NCBI RefSeq assembly: GCF_030272615.1
Contig: NC_081410.1
Location: 222,631,415 to 222,695,414 of the forward strand
Source of the DNA: Cryptomeria japonica
Taxonomy: Eukaryota > Streptophyta > Pinopsida > Cupressales > Cupressaceae
Reading direction: 5' to 3'
DNA length: 64,000 nucleotides
Below the pieces are notes generated by a model, which was given only the letters and a program-made list of their open reading frames with translations, was not told where the DNA came from and made no database searches. Made by a program: the position numbers and the translations under genes. Positions 46,181 to 58,821 of this stretch are shown in pieces (position 1 is the stretch's first letter; each line of letters begins with the position of its first letter).

Positions 46181-48144
46181 TGTAGCATCCTAAATTGAAC
46201 TCCCTTACAATTTTGTCCTCATTTGGGCCCTCACCTTGGCATTTGTCTTCTAAGGCCTAATCGGAGCCCTGATTCTGCTCACACCATGCACCAAACTTAA
46301 TTTTTTTTAACATACACACTATCTCCCCTAAGATTATATGTCCTTAGGAACCAGAGTACACTCAATATAGTTCTCCCAATCGGGGCCCATTTTGGGGCCT
46401 CTTAAAGGTCATTTAAAATGAGCGGGAATCCTGATCTTGTGCTGGCTCATGTCGAAAAATTAAGTTGTTTTTCAACTAGAAAGTATAAAAGGAGGCCCAC
46501 CCCTCTCATTTTCATAGATCTGAAAAAAGCAATCACACATCCATCAAGAAAACAAGCATTGAAATTCAAGTGAGCAAGAAACTATTCTTCTTTCAAGAAT
46601 TCGAGTAGAAGTGAAGTCAAGATTTAATCATTGGAGATAATTCATGTTCTATGTTTTATGAAGACTACATGAAACCCTAATCCCTTCTAAAGATAAACAA
46701 AACTTCATAAAAGGTATATCATTAGTGTTTCAAACTTTTTTTAGCATTTCCCTCATCATTTCCATTACAACAATTCATTTACATTTCAATTATATTTCAT
46801 GGTTAATTCCAAAACTGAGGTTTGACCTAAGGAAAACCCCTATTTTCAACCAATTTCTCTTCTCTACTATGTGCAAGAGCAGGTACAAAGCTATAATTTT
46901 TAGAATCAACATTATTCATAGAGACAAATAGGTCCCCTTTTGAATGGTGAAAATTTCAGAGGACCAGAGCAATGAGCATTTTGGTCCTGACAATTCAGGA
47001 CAACCTTTTAGGAACAGATCTAAACACTCACATATTGCTAAGATCTAGGTTTGTGGCTCTGTTTGATGACTGTAGCTCACTGTTTATGCATAATTAGTTC
47101 AATTTACATACATTTACCCTAATTTTAGCATTTTCACAATTTAACTTAAAAGAGGGAATCAAATGTTAACCATCGAATCTGATGCAAGAGCACTAGAGTA
47201 GTTCAAACTGACACCTTAGATTTGATCCCGGTGAGACATCGATCCCAGTATTGGCCCAATATTGGTGTGCTCTTACTAGTTGGTTTTGGATGTGAATAGA
47301 ATCAGATTGTGGGTGATTTCTATGACTTGCAGATCATTGAGTGATGTTGCTTTGAGCCTTGTCCGATGTTTTCGGAAGGGCCGCATGATTGGAACCTGTT
47401 ATTGGTGACTTGGGCTGATGTGTTATTATTTATACATTTCATCATGAACTGGTTAGTATTTGGTCAACTTGATCAAGTTGTTAATGCTTGCGGATGGTAT
47501 AAAGGGAAAGTTTTTAGTTTCATTTTGAAAGGAGACATAAATCAGAGAAAAAAGATATCGAGCGAAGATGTAGTTTCTGGAGAGATTGTGGTCCAAGGGC
47601 ATTGAAGTCCGGAAGGGCTGAAGTTCAGATTGGTGCAGAATAGTGCAGATTGTTATCGAAGACCAATTTGTTGAGTAGAAGATCTATGGATCTTAGATTT
47701 GTGTGCTGATGGAATATTTTGTAGCCCTGGGCTATGGTCCAACATGTGTAGCCACTGAAGGCTTATGTAATTCTTTAAATGATTGTAATGATAAATTTAT
47801 TCATTACCGGTTATATTGTGTGTTGCTCCTACCGGCCAAGGTTTCTTACTGGTTAGAACTTATGTTCTATTACCGATTGCCAGTATCTTGCAGAGTGTTT
47901 TGTGTTAAGCTGATATCTTGTATGGAGTTTTGTGTTATGAACTGCAAGGCGGGGATATCCTTCATTGGATCTCCCTACTTTGACTACATCAGAATCTATT
48001 CATAATTCTTAACCCTATCAATTTTTATTTGAGGCTAGGTCTATTGAACTCACCCATCTTTAATGTACTTGTTCCTTAAGCAAAAATTAAAGGTTTTACT
48101 ACATCTATAGGGTGAAACCCTAATTTTTCACCATTCTATATTTT
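46181..48144 (+). repeat. 5' LTR of family C element, with nested solo LTR
   Basis: Homologous to C-1 at both ends, with TATAAAAGGAGG near 46484 and an end near GTGAAACCCTAATTTTTCACC. The 3' boundary is approximate (48120-48145). It is longer than C-1 because of the insertion at 47180-47991. TAGTGAACCCAACATC just after the end may be the primer site. Confidence 0.75.
47180..47991 (+). repeat. Solo LTR with chromovirus-like ends
   Basis: 812 bp from TGATGCAAGAGC to GACTACATCA, flanked by TSD GAATC (47175-47179 and 47992-47996). The TGATGCA...TACATCA ends and size resemble the LTR of element D (780 bp, TGATGTA...TGCATCA). Orientation is tentative. Confidence 0.82.
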
Positions 48145-50478
48145 AGTGAACCCAACATCTTACACCCTTAATTTTTGATTTATTTTCTTAGATCTGTTTG
48201 TTTATGTATTTTCAAATTCAAATTTACATTTTCTAGTTAAATTTTTAATTGAATTTAAAAAATTTAGAGGTTAAATTCACAAAAACCCTAATTTTAAATT
48301 CGAAAATTGAGCTTGTGGATTATCTAATTTAGATCTGATTGTTTATGTTATTTAAAATTCAAATTTGCACTCATAGATAAAATTTTCAATTGAATTACAT
48401 AAATTTAGTGGTTGAGTTTGCAAAAACCCTAATTTATAATTCTAAAATTTCCTCATGGGTTGCATAATTTTTCAAATCTATTTTTCAGATCTGATCTTGA
48501 TATGTTATGCTATGATTTAGATACATTTATCTTTCAAAATAATAAATTAAATGTCTTAATTAATTGGTTAATCAATCATTTTTATAGATTTTTGCTTTGT
48601 TTAATCACAATTTTCAATTTTCAAATTCAAATTTCCCTCCTTTGTGCATGAGTTTTACTACTATTAGTCTTACCTACAACATTCCCATGAGAAGTAGTAG
48701 AATTAAGGCTTCCCAACATTTAATTACTAATGATATGGAGCCTAATTTGGATAACTTATTTCATGAGAATGTTAGTGTTTCCTCTAATCCAATAAATGAT
48801 GTCATTTATCCTCATTCTTTTCATAATTCTCATGATGTAGATGAATCACTAACTAGGGTTTCTATTGATCAATTTGAGAATATTGACAATAAATTTAAAA
48901 ATCTTCAACAATGGATGAGTCAACGATACCCTGAAAATGAGGCAATCTCATTGATTGAAGGGTTAAAAAGAATGGTTTAATGTGATAAAATTGGTGTTGA
49001 TTTGTTGCATGTCCTTGCTCATATTGTTGACACTAATATAAAGCCTATGAAAAGTTGTATTGAAGTCCTTGGTTACACTCAAGCTACTATTCAAGTCAAT
49101 CATTCTATTCCTTGCCTACATCCTTTCCTAGTGTGCCTACTTTCACATCTTTTACCATGACTACTTCCAGACAAAATGTTAATCCTACACATATTAGTCA
49201 AGGGAGAAACTTTGTTAATCAAAATCCTTTTATACTTCCTTCAATGAGTCTTCCATTTGTGATCCAATCATCTCCCATACGTACACATCATAGTGTTCCA
49301 CCTCCTTACTGTCAACCTCAACCTACATACAACAATGTTACTCCGTCATTCAATTTAATATGTCTAATTTCAATCCATCCATCAAAGAAACCATCAACAA
49401 CCTAGCCCAAACCGTTTCATCCTTACAACAACAACTAGCTTCCATTAGCCAGTCAAAGTTTAATTTGCCCACATTTGATGTAGCAAGCCTACTATCCGAT
49501 GACATTGTCCTTGAAATCCCTCCTAAACATATGGAAGCCCCTCGATTAGAGATTTATAACAGAAAAAGTGATCCCTTGACTCATGTGAAAACATTCCAAA
49601 CTTTGTGTAGTGACTTTTCTCATGATCAAAGACTTATGGCTAAATTTTTTACTTGAACCTTTAGGGATAAAGATTTGAAATGGTATTTTTCTTTTCCTCC
49701 TTATTCTATTACATCATTTCAATAATTAGATAATGCTTTCATTCAACTATTTCACAATAATATTGGTCCTAAAATTATTTTGACTGATTTGATTCATTAT
49801 AAACAAGGTGCTAAAGAAAAAGTGATTAATTTTATTGGTAGATATAAACATTTGTATTCTCAAATTGCTTATCCTAGATGACTGATCAAGATATTCAAAG
49901 AATTTTTATTGCTAATTTGCAAAATGACATTAGAGATAAGCTTCTCTTTTTTGAGTTTACTTCCTTTATGCAGTTGTGCATAGTGATTCATAATTATCAG
50001 CTTCAAGTGAGTCAATTTAAACTATCTCCTTCAATGGATCCAATTGATAAGAATGAAAGTGATCAACAATATTTTAAAAAGTTTAAACCGAACAAGGAAT
50101 ACATTAAGATCAATGAAAAAATCAATACTCAAGTGGCATCCATGACATCAGGTGTTGCTCCTTTATCCAAATACTTTTGAAGAGAATTTACTTCTTTTTC
50201 TGAGTCTTTGCATAAGATAATGACACAATTGATGATAAAAAATCCATTGAAACTTCCTCCCATGAAGGAAATTGATGCCTTCAAGCCCTTGCCTCCCTAT
50301 CATGATACCAAAGCCTTTTGCCAATATCATCGTCAACCTAGTCATGATACTGAGAAGTGTTATACGTTAAGGAGTAGGATTGAAGAAGTTATTGTTAACA
50401 ATATCATACCTATAGCTGGTGTGAATGACAAGGGAAACAAATCTCTAACTCCTCCTAATCAAAATATTCACATCTTTA
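48145..50478 (+). pseudogene. Family C gag
   Basis: The first 450 bp are AT-rich leader. Coding traces begin near 48648 (MSFTTISL) and run through frames to 48980 and 49112-49656. The Ty3 gag core starts at about 49530 (MEAPRLEIYNRKSDPLTHVK) and continues through stops at 49654 and about 49724. The last block, 49878-50486, holds VIHNYQLQVSQF and the Cys/His motif FCQYHRQPSHDTEKC (about 50318-50360), as in Tat/Athila gag. Several stops and shifts make it dead. Chromovirus D follows directly. Confidence 0.78.
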
Positions 50479-51258
50479 TGATGTAGGAGTATTCTTGGTT
50501 CTTGGGAATCTTGCATCAACCAAAAATATTTCCTTTTTGTTTTGCATTTTGTTTTGCAATTTTAGTATTTCATTCTGCATTGTCTGGATTTGGCTCAATG
50601 GATCTTGAGGAGTTGGATTGTCCTTGAGGACTTGATCATCTTCCTTATTCCTAAAATGCAGAGAATTTGGATTATTTTTTGGCAACTTATCGATTTTGGT
50701 TTCCAAGATAGTTTTCTAGCACCGGAACTGGTTGGACTTATTTGCTTTAGTGAATCTACTAGATCCCTTCCGTAGCTTGCAGAGCCTTGAGCATTGATTC
50801 CAATGTTCCTTGGTGTGTGGTTGACCTTCTCTTTGATTTGTACTTCATCCTTTGGATTTTCTGGAGGAATCTCTTTGGTAGAGGCTGACTTTGTTGGTTT
50901 TACACGTTTGGTCTTGTTCTTTGGCATTTGATCCTTTTGGGCCAAATGGATCCCCTTGGATTGTATAAATCATTGTAATTGAGAATTAGAATGTAGGTTA
51001 GAGAAAATATAGAACATAGAAGCCTGATCAAGAGTTTTGAGGTCCCGGTCATGACCTATTCTGTAATTGAGCATGTTTGTAGCATGCCAGTGAGCCTTGT
51101 ATCCCGGATGTTACTCATTGCTTGTAATCAATTTTCATGATTTAATTCATTTAGTTCAACACTACCTCCATCATATCCTTGCGATTCCATTGTGTTTACT
51201 CTTGCTAACCAGTCGAGACTGATTTCTTTGAGGTCCCTCCTAACAGGTGACTGCATCA
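50479..51258 (+). repeat. 5' LTR of chromovirus D
   Basis: 780 bp from TGATGTAGGAG to GACTGCATCA, with TGATGTA/TGCATCA inverted ends. The first 450 bp match 60945-61383. Confidence 0.88.
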
Positions 51259-51260
51259 AG

Positions 51261-51272
51261 TGGTATCAGAGC
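51261..51272 (+). promoter_or_regulatory. Primer binding site of chromovirus D
   Basis: TGGTATCAGAGC, a perfect match to the plant initiator tRNA-Met site, two bases after the LTR. Confidence 0.93.
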
Positions 51273-51386
51273 GAGCTTTCATTCCGGAGATTGCATTGTC
51301 CTGAGAAATTTTTTTGTAGGGTGGCGGAATGTGGATTTGACCTGCAACTACAGAGGATTGACATGAATATGAAATGAAGAGGAAAT

Positions 51387-52320
51387 ATGAATGGTAGAGC
51401 TTGTGGGCATGCAAACCCTACTATGATGGAAATGTTTCAAGGAATTGCGGCCCCATTGGAAGTAGTTGAGACAACCCAGAGGAGGGATCGACATATTGAA
51501 GATGTCAGTGAAGATGAAGGATAAGAAGCCCCAACAGAACAAGTAAACCCACCAGTGATTGATCTGGATGAAGAAAGGTTCTTAAGGGTTTTGAGTAGGG
51601 CGAATACTAAACCACATTTTACCCCACCAAAATATGATGCAAAGTTGGATTCAGGTGAATTGATGGATTGGATCTTAGAGATGGAGAAATATTTTGGTTT
51701 TGAGAACACTATAGAAGAAAGAAAGGTGAGGTATGCCTATACCCAATTGAAAGCTCATGCATCTCTTTGGTGGGAGTATCAAGTGAATCTATTCTAGAAG
51801 TTGCACAACTTGAAGCAGAAGGAATCTAGTGTGAAGGAGTACACCGAAGCATTCTACAAGTTGAATATCAGATCTGAACATGTTGATGATGAGGTTGAAC
51901 AAGTTGTGAGATATTTGAATGGATTGTGAATGTCTATACATGATGAACTCAGTTTGATCAAATTGCAGAGTATTGAAGAAGCTTAATAGTATGAACTGGA
52001 AGAAGAACAAAAGTTGAACAAATGACATGAGCAGAGGTAGAGGTGGAAGGTTTTCTGGAGGAAGATTTCAAGGAGGAAGAGGATATACCGGAGGAAGAGG
52101 AACCTGTATAGATCAGAACAAGGACAAGGAAGTAAGAAAAGAAGGTAATTCATAAATGATAGAAATTTCTACCAGAGGAGAGAACTGGATGGCTACCAGA
52201 GTGAAAATTTTGGAAAAGATGATAAAAGATAAGATAAGAGAGTGTTTAGATGAACTTTCTATAAGTGTGGAGGAGAAGGACATTGTGCTTTCAAATGTAA
52301 AAATATAAAGAACACTGGGA
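51387..52320 (+). pseudogene. Chromovirus D gag
   Basis: ATG 51387 (MNGRACGHANP) opens a frame with a TAA near 51522. The Ty3 gag core follows: GELMDWILEMEKYFGF, VRYAYTQLKAHASLWWEYQV, then a TAG (51795) and KEYTEAFYKLNIRSEHVDDE. Compared with usual chromovirus gag, about 35 residues are missing between WWEYQV and NLKQKESSVKEY, so an internal deletion is likely. A Gly/Arg-rich stretch and a damaged knuckle (YKCGGEGHCAFKC, about 52260-52300) end the gene. Several further stops are present. Confidence 0.85.
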
Positions 52321-52803
52321 AGACAATATTGGTAGAAGAAAGCCCCACCCAATCAACTAAAAATATGGAAGATGGAGAACTGTTGATGATGAGGAGAGCT
52401 TTGTGTCATTCTGGAGGAGATGCGGAGCCCTTGCAAAGGAGGAATTTGTTCAAGACTAGATGTAAGGTATCAGGAAAGTGCTGTGAAGTTGTTATTGATA
52501 GTGGTAGTTAAAATAGTCTTGTTTCAGAAGAAGTGGTGAATAAGTTGAATTTGGAAAGGTTGAAACACCATAAACCTTATCAAATATGATGGATTCAGGA
52601 TGATCATAAGCTATTAGTAAGTGAGCAATGCTTGGTGAAATTAAAAATTGGGAATTATCATGATGAAGTCTTGTGTGATATTATGCCTATGGATATTTGT
52701 CAGCTTTTACCAGGTAGACTTTGGTAGTTTGATAGACATGCAATACATGATGGGAGAAAGAATATATAGACTATTGTGGCCAATGGGATGAAGCAAACCC
52801 TTT
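52321..52803 (+). pseudogene. Chromovirus D protease
   Basis: The active site EVVIDSGS (about 52485-52508) is followed by a TAA where a codon is expected. Then come SLVSEEVVNKLNLERLKHH and CDIMPMDICQLLPGR, the usual C-terminal protease block. Stops at 52509, near 52587 and near 52725 inactivate it. Confidence 0.8.
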
Positions 52804-53372
52804 TTGCCTTTGGAGGAGCCTTTGAAGAGTGAAGTTTGCATGAATGCTAGAATCTATTTGGTGGATGGAAGGAAATTCTGCAATGGAATGAGATATGCGA
52901 ATATGTATTTTGCCTTAGTTCCTAAGAAGACTGAGAATCCAGAGCATGAAGAAGAACAACCAAAAGAGATAAAGCAGTTACTGTCAGAGTATGAAGACAT
53001 CATTTTAGATAATGTGCCTGATGGATTACCACCTGTGAGAAGTATCAGTCATTGCATGGACTTGGCTCTCGAAACTAGTTTGCCTAACAAAGCTGCACAC
53101 CAGATGACACCAATAGAGAATAAGGAGCTGAATAGACAAGTGCATGAATTGTTGAAGAAAGGTTTGATTAGAGGAAGTCTAAGTCCTTGTGCAATACCAA
53201 TAGTATTAGCACCTAAGAAGAATGGAGAATGGAGGATGGGTACCGATTCCAGAGCAATAAACAAGATCACAATGAAATACTAGTTTCCTTTGCTTAGGAT
53301 GGATGACATAATGGACTGTTTGAGTGGAGCCAAATACTTCACAAAGATAGACTTGAAGAGTGGATATCATAA
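52804..53372 (+). pseudogene. Chromovirus D reverse transcriptase, N-terminal part
   Basis: The frame 52804-53283 has the connection region, DGLPPVRSISHCMDL, ELNRQVHELLKKGLIRGSLS and PKKNGEWRMGTDSRAINK. After a TAG come [20 protein letters not shown]. Usual chromovirus RT has VPKKDGSWRMCVDSRAIN here, so Cys-Val are replaced. The sequence breaks exactly after SGYH at about 53370. The YxDD and thumb regions are not found. Confidence 0.87.
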
Positions 53373-53399
53373 AAATACTAATTAAAAGGGTCCGACGGA

Positions 53400-53720
53400 T
53401 TAGTTGAGGCAGTGAGGTGGTGGTCGCACGGTGGCTCGCGGGTACCACTGTGGATAACCACAGTGGTGGCAGTGCCACTCATTGTGGTTACCCATAGTGG
53501 CGACCGCAGTGCCATCCACTATGGTTATCCACAGTGGCAGCAGCGAGCCAACCACTGTGGATATTGACAGTGGCGAAAATGAAGCCACCCACTATGGATA
53601 CCCACAGTGGCGACCATGGTGTCTCCCACTGTGGTTATCCACAGTGGTGGCAACAATGCTACCCACTGTGGATACCATAGTGGCGGCCGAGCCTCCACCG
53701 TGGTTATCCATGGTGGCGAC
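53400..53720. repeat. Array of CCACTGTGG/CCACAGTGG hairpin units
   Basis: About seven imperfect units of 40-55 bp. Each has an inverted pair of the form CCACTGTGG, a few bases (GGTTAT or GATA), then CCACAGTGG, followed by GCGAC or GTGGC spacer. Each pair could fold as a hairpin. It is GC-rich in an AT-rich LTR. Confidence 0.8.
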
Positions 53721-54159
53721 TAGGGAGGACAAGGTAAATTTTTTTGAATGAAATATTTTACTCCTTTTTTTATAAATATTTTAAGGGCAGTTTAATATAT
53801 ATATATAATATATATTTTTATATATATAATTATATACATATGTATATAGCCAAAAGACATATGCAAGGTTCTGGGAATATATGTTTAAAATGTATATGTA
53901 TAATTTATATATGTTATATATATACATTTATATAAATTTATATAAATGTATATATATATATTTTATACATATACTGATGCACAAAATATCTATTTTGATT
54001 TAAATACTCTGCTCTATTTCACCTAGAATATATAAATGCTACAATATATTTGCAAAGACTTAATAATCTATTTTTTTTTTCCAGAATATTAAATGCATGA
54101 ACAAATATGATTTAAAATGTATATGAGATGCAACACATATTTTATTATCTAATTCTTAC

Positions 54160-54446
54160 AACAACATATTTGTTAGATGCAAAACAGTAGATTTTCTTTT
54201 TCTGAATATTTAATCATATATATATATATTTGTATGTATGTATGTATGTATGTATGTATATGTATGTATGTATATATATATATATACATATATACATATA
54301 TATACATATATATATATGTATATATATGTATGTATGTATATATATATGTATATATATGTATGTATATATATATATATATACATACATATATATACATATA
54401 TATATGTATATATGTATATATATACCCACACACACACACACATATA

Positions 54447-54482
<36 letters not shown>

Positions 54483-54483
54483 T

Positions 54484-54552
<69 letters not shown>

Positions 54553-55062
54553 TTTACATTCCTACAATCTGCACTTTAATTTTTTGTTACACTTAAACTC
54601 AAAAAAATAAGTATAAATAACAAGAATAATTTATCTAACAACTACACTAATTATTTCTCTTTATTTTGATAAATAAAAAAACAAGATAAAGATTTTAAGA
54701 AGGTTTAAAACTAATACTTAAAAGTATCCTCCCTATATTCCCTTTCAAAACTATAGACAAAAGTAGCTTTTCCACAACATATTTGTTAGATGCAAAATAG
54801 TAGATTTTCTTTTTCTAAATATTTAATCATATATATGTGTATTTACATTCCTACAATCTACACTTTAATTTTCTATTACACTTAACTCAAAAAAATAGGT
54901 ATAAATAACATGAATAATTTATTTAACAACTACACTAATTCTTTCTCTTTATTTTGATAAATAAAAACAGTAAGATAAAGATTTTAAGAAGGTTTAAACC
55001 TAACACTTAAAAGTATCCTCCCTATATTCCCTTTCAAAACTATAGACAAAAGTAGCTTTTCC
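54160..55062. repeat. Tandem duplication with a microsatellite in one unit
   Basis: Unit 1 (54160-54773) and unit 2 (54774-55062) share both flanks: ACAACATATTTGTTAGATGC at the start and GACAAAAGTAGCTTTTCC at the end. Unit 1 holds about 330 bp of TA, GTAT and CA microsatellite (CA run about 54486-54548). In unit 2 this is only a short ATATATATGTG. Confidence 0.85.
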
Positions 55063-57410
55063 TATTTATTTATTTTATAGCATTTTTAACACCTATTTTT
55101 GGAGAATAAAAAAATAAGAATGAAACTACCAAAATATTCATCTATTTTTCTTTCCCATTTCCTACAAGCATACGTTTTATTAACAAATAAAACAGAAAAT
55201 AAATTTCTTTCCACCCTCTTTTTTTTTGAAATAAATAAATAAATACAATGAAATAACTCAAGCCTTCCCTTACTCTTTATTCCTTGCAATGAACTAATCA
55301 AATAAATGTGTTTATTACATCATGATTTCCTTCACTAAAATAGGAAGATTACAAAATCAAACCTCTCATTTCTACTAAATGAGGGCTTGCCCAAATACAT
55401 TTATTTTCTTGCAACTTAATACAAATAAAAATAGAATCAATCCATAGCTTCCTTTCCAATCTTTTCCTAAGCAACCTGCAATAAAAGTTTGAAGGTTGTG
55501 ACTATGGAGGCTCACCTCCCAACCCAGGCTTACAAGAAGCCACCCCCTAGCTAGGAGAACCAAGGATAAATGGGTTACACTCAAGCATAAACACATAAGA
55601 AAGGGGAAAACACAACACAAACACTGGCAACCCAAGGATGAACATAGTCACTTAGTGACTATAACTTGAGGGGAGAAGTTGGACCAAATACCTAGAGGAG
55701 AAATCTGCAAGTAGGAGAACATAATGCCATTGCAAGGCTAGCAAGTAGAATAACCACAAGTTCCAAACTTGTCCCAACAAATCCTTATGTCCCCCAAGGC
55801 ATACAAGCCAACAAACTCCCCTTATGACCCCCATTGCATAAACAAAACACTATGGAACAAGGGTCCCATAATCCCTTATGTATCACTCTCTTTCAAAGAG
55901 AGCCTCTACACTCTTAGGCTGTCAACCAACCCTTCACCCCAAGGACACGCTACCCTCCCAAGGGTGAGTATGGCCTTGAAACACCCAAAACAATAACATA
56001 AATACATGCAATAAAAATTCACAAGGAATAACTCAACATCTTCCTAAGCTTACTAAGAAAACAACAATGGAAAACAACAAACAATATTTTCAAATTTACA
56101 AAACAACATACATGAGGAAGTATTCAACCAACCTTAAAACTACAAATGGGATGAATAAAAGTTGTAGGAGAGCTACCCAAATCCACCATCTTTTCCTTCT
56201 CAAGACTTAGCCAAAACTTCCATATCCAAAAACCAAACTTTTCAAAATCTATGTCTCCAAAAATGGAGAGTGGGTGATCAAACTTCTCCCTCCCAAACCA
56301 TTCCCTAAGAAGACACTCACTCTTTCCAATCCTCTTGGGAAGGGTGAAGGATGTTCATAGGTTGGTCTTCCCAACACCTTACAAGCTCTCTAGCCAAGGC
56401 ACCTCAAACAGGTAAAAGAGAATGGGGAAGAGCAATGTCACTCATGAGGAAGGTTGTCTAACCTAGGTAAGATACTCAAAAGTTGAAATTCGGCCAACTT
56501 GAAAAACTCAACTTTTGGAGTGACTAAACAGTCCCTAGGGAGTGGACACATGGATAAAATTGGCCTTCATCCATAGGTACATCATATGACCCATTAAAAA
56601 TGCCCCTAACTTGACCTTAATAGTTAGTTTAACCCTCTAAAAACTCACCCAAAGTTTAGCTATGGGTCAACCTTTCTAATGGCTCCCTATCCAAGACTTT
56701 CTTGGGATCATACTAGGATATTTGAAAAATGCATTGGTAAATCAAATTCCTTTCAAGGGACATGCCACTGCCAACTTACTTTACAACACATGTGTCAAGT
56801 GACACTACAAAATTACACATCACTTAAATACACATGGCAATGTCCCTTTTTTGGAATTAATAAATTAAACAATTTTCAAATTAAGCAGACATCCAAGCAT
56901 AAAAATTTACAAATTAAAATGCATTTACAAACGAGGTGTTGTCTAGGTGTTGTCTCTCCAAATAGACAACCCTTGACTTCACAAATGCACATAGGTTTAG
57001 GCTTGATTCTCCGAATAGTTTCCAAGGTCACATGGATCAATTTTCTTGCACATCTCACTTTGCACATTAGTAATTCCAAAAATCACATATAATATTATCA
57101 TATGAAACGAATACAATTTAGACATTTGCATACAATTTCAATTATAATAATCAAGTTTCTAATTATCTAATAAAATCCACATGAAATAATCTACTAAATG
57201 GCATCATCATAATCATCATGAAATTTAATCATTTATAAAGCATGCATCCATAATTTCTAGCACAAAAATAAATGACATAATCATATCAATGTTATCCAAT
57301 CACTGGATCATATAGAATCTATGTCCATAATGCATGAAAATATAGTATCAATAATAGGTCCAACATGAAAATAAATGAAATGCTATGACAGCTCGGGGTA
57401 GGGCCTCACA

Positions 57411-57424
57411 CCCTCCCCCTCTAG
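57411..57424 (-). promoter_or_regulatory. Polypurine tract of family E
   Basis: The minus strand reads CTAGAGGGGGAGGG immediately before the LTR start TGTGAGG. This is a single tract, as is usual for Ty3 elements. Confidence 0.85.
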
Positions 57425-58821
57425 GCATGAACTTCCTCCTGGAGTTCATAAAAAATATGGGGGTATTGAGATCTCATCCATGCTGCATCCTCCCATGGTC
57501 GTAAAATCGTCATAACAATCCCACTAGACCCTAACCTGGTCCAGCTCTCGACTTGGAAGAGACAACGTCTAGCAAGCCAAAATGCGGATGGGATCCAAAG
57601 CTAGCTACCTGTATGACTCCACCTGCAAGGCATCCCAATCCAGAATACGAGACTCATCATAAATATATTTTCTCAAAATTGATACATGAAACACATCGTG
57701 GATGCATGACAGGCTAGGTGGCAAAGCTAGATGATATGCAACTAGTCCTATCCTCTCAAGGATCTCAAATGGTCCGATAAAGCAAGGTGTGAGGTTAGAA
57801 CCCTTTCCATAACGGATTGGACTCTTATGCGGTCACACTCTCAAGAAAACTCTGTCCTCAACCATGAAGCTACTATCTATCCTCTTCACATCTGCATACT
57901 TCTTCTACCTATCTTGTGCCTCTCTAAGGCACTGACTAATCAAATTCACCTGCTGCTCCATATCACAAACTATCTCAGGACCAATAGCTAATCTATCCTC
58001 AATGCGGTCCCAACTGAAAGGTGTCTTGCAAGGTCTACCATACAAAGCCTAAAAATGTGGCATCCCCAAAGAAGTGTGATGCCCATTATTATAAGAAAAA
58101 TCTATCAAAGGAAGGTACTCTTCCCATCTAGTCTGATGATCCATGATGTACATACAAATCATGTCTTCTAACACCTAGTTTACCCTCTCTGTATGTCCAT
58201 CCATTTCGGGATGATAGGCTGTACTATTTTGAGTCTGGTACCCATTGCTTCCTGTAACGCCTTTTAAAAGGAAGAAGTAAAGAGGGAATCTCTGTCTGAA
58301 ATAATCTTGTGTGGAATACCATGAAGTGTGACAATACCCCGCAAGAATATCTATGCCACTATTGGTGCTGTGAAGGTAGTCCAAACTGGTGAGAAGTGGG
58401 CCACTTTGGTCAACTTGTCAATGGTCACCATGATGGTATCATGACGACGCGATGACATAGGAAGACCAATGACAAAGTCCATCAATATAGTATCCCACTT
58501 CCACTCTGGTATCGCATGAGACTAGAGAAACCCACTTGGATGGCACTGCTCCGCCTTGACTCTCTGGCACTCAAGGCATCAGGCTACTAGTACAACAATG
58601 AATTATAGCATACCTGGCCAATGATATAACTGTCTCAAATCTGCATGCATCTTCTTAACTTTGGGATGCGCTGCATAAGGAGCTCTATGAGCCTCCAACA
58701 CAATGAATTCATGCAATCCTCCAGAAGAAGGTACATAGATGCACCCTCTATGGTGTAGTAGTCCATCAAAATCTAATGAATAGTTTGCATACTTCCCTTC
58801 CAGGGTCTCTTGAGATCGCAC
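57425..58821 (-). pseudogene. Family E integrase
   Basis: The frame 58603-58821 carries the zinc-binding start (HRAPYAAHPKVKKMHADLRQ, LYHWPGM). The core is heavily shifted, but STAYHPEMDGHTERVN (about 58175-58220) keeps the third catalytic Glu. The C-terminal region is readable at about 57640-57890 (DSSFMVEDRVFLR, CFIGPFEILERIGLVAYHL, HDVFHVSIL). The GPF module and HVSxL end are typical of Ty3 chromoviruses of the Del/Tekay kind. Many stops are present. Confidence 0.83.

Larger units (their letters stand above)
46181..50478 (+). mobile_element. Ty3 family C element (C-2), 5' LTR and gag
   Basis: Begins TGTAGCATCC inside the reverse transcriptase of G (preceding bases CATCC, a possible TSD) and contains a 5' LTR, leader and gag. 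Gag is cut at 50478 by chromovirus D, and the continuation is probably beyond the window. The gag motif suggests the Tat/Athila group. Confidence 0.78.
53375..57410 (-). repeat. Family E 3' LTR, truncated
   Basis: Begins TGTGAGGCCCTACCCC at 57410 on the minus strand, right after the polypurine tract, and matches the solo LTR (about 3310-6769) over most of its length. The portion corresponding to 2193-3300 is missing. Confidence 0.85.

Noticed and set aside
47366-48005. 79- and 100-codon frames
   Set aside because: They lie within the chromovirus-like solo LTR (47180-47991) with no recognisable domain.
50476-50945. Minus-strand Lys/Pro-rich frames resembling a small protein
   Set aside because: They are antisense to the chromovirus D LTR, and the similar frame at 60927-61157 is explained by LTR identity.
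54173-54610. Six overlapping long frames on both strands
   Set aside because: These are also translations of a microsatellite block; frames are open only because the repeat lacks stop codons.
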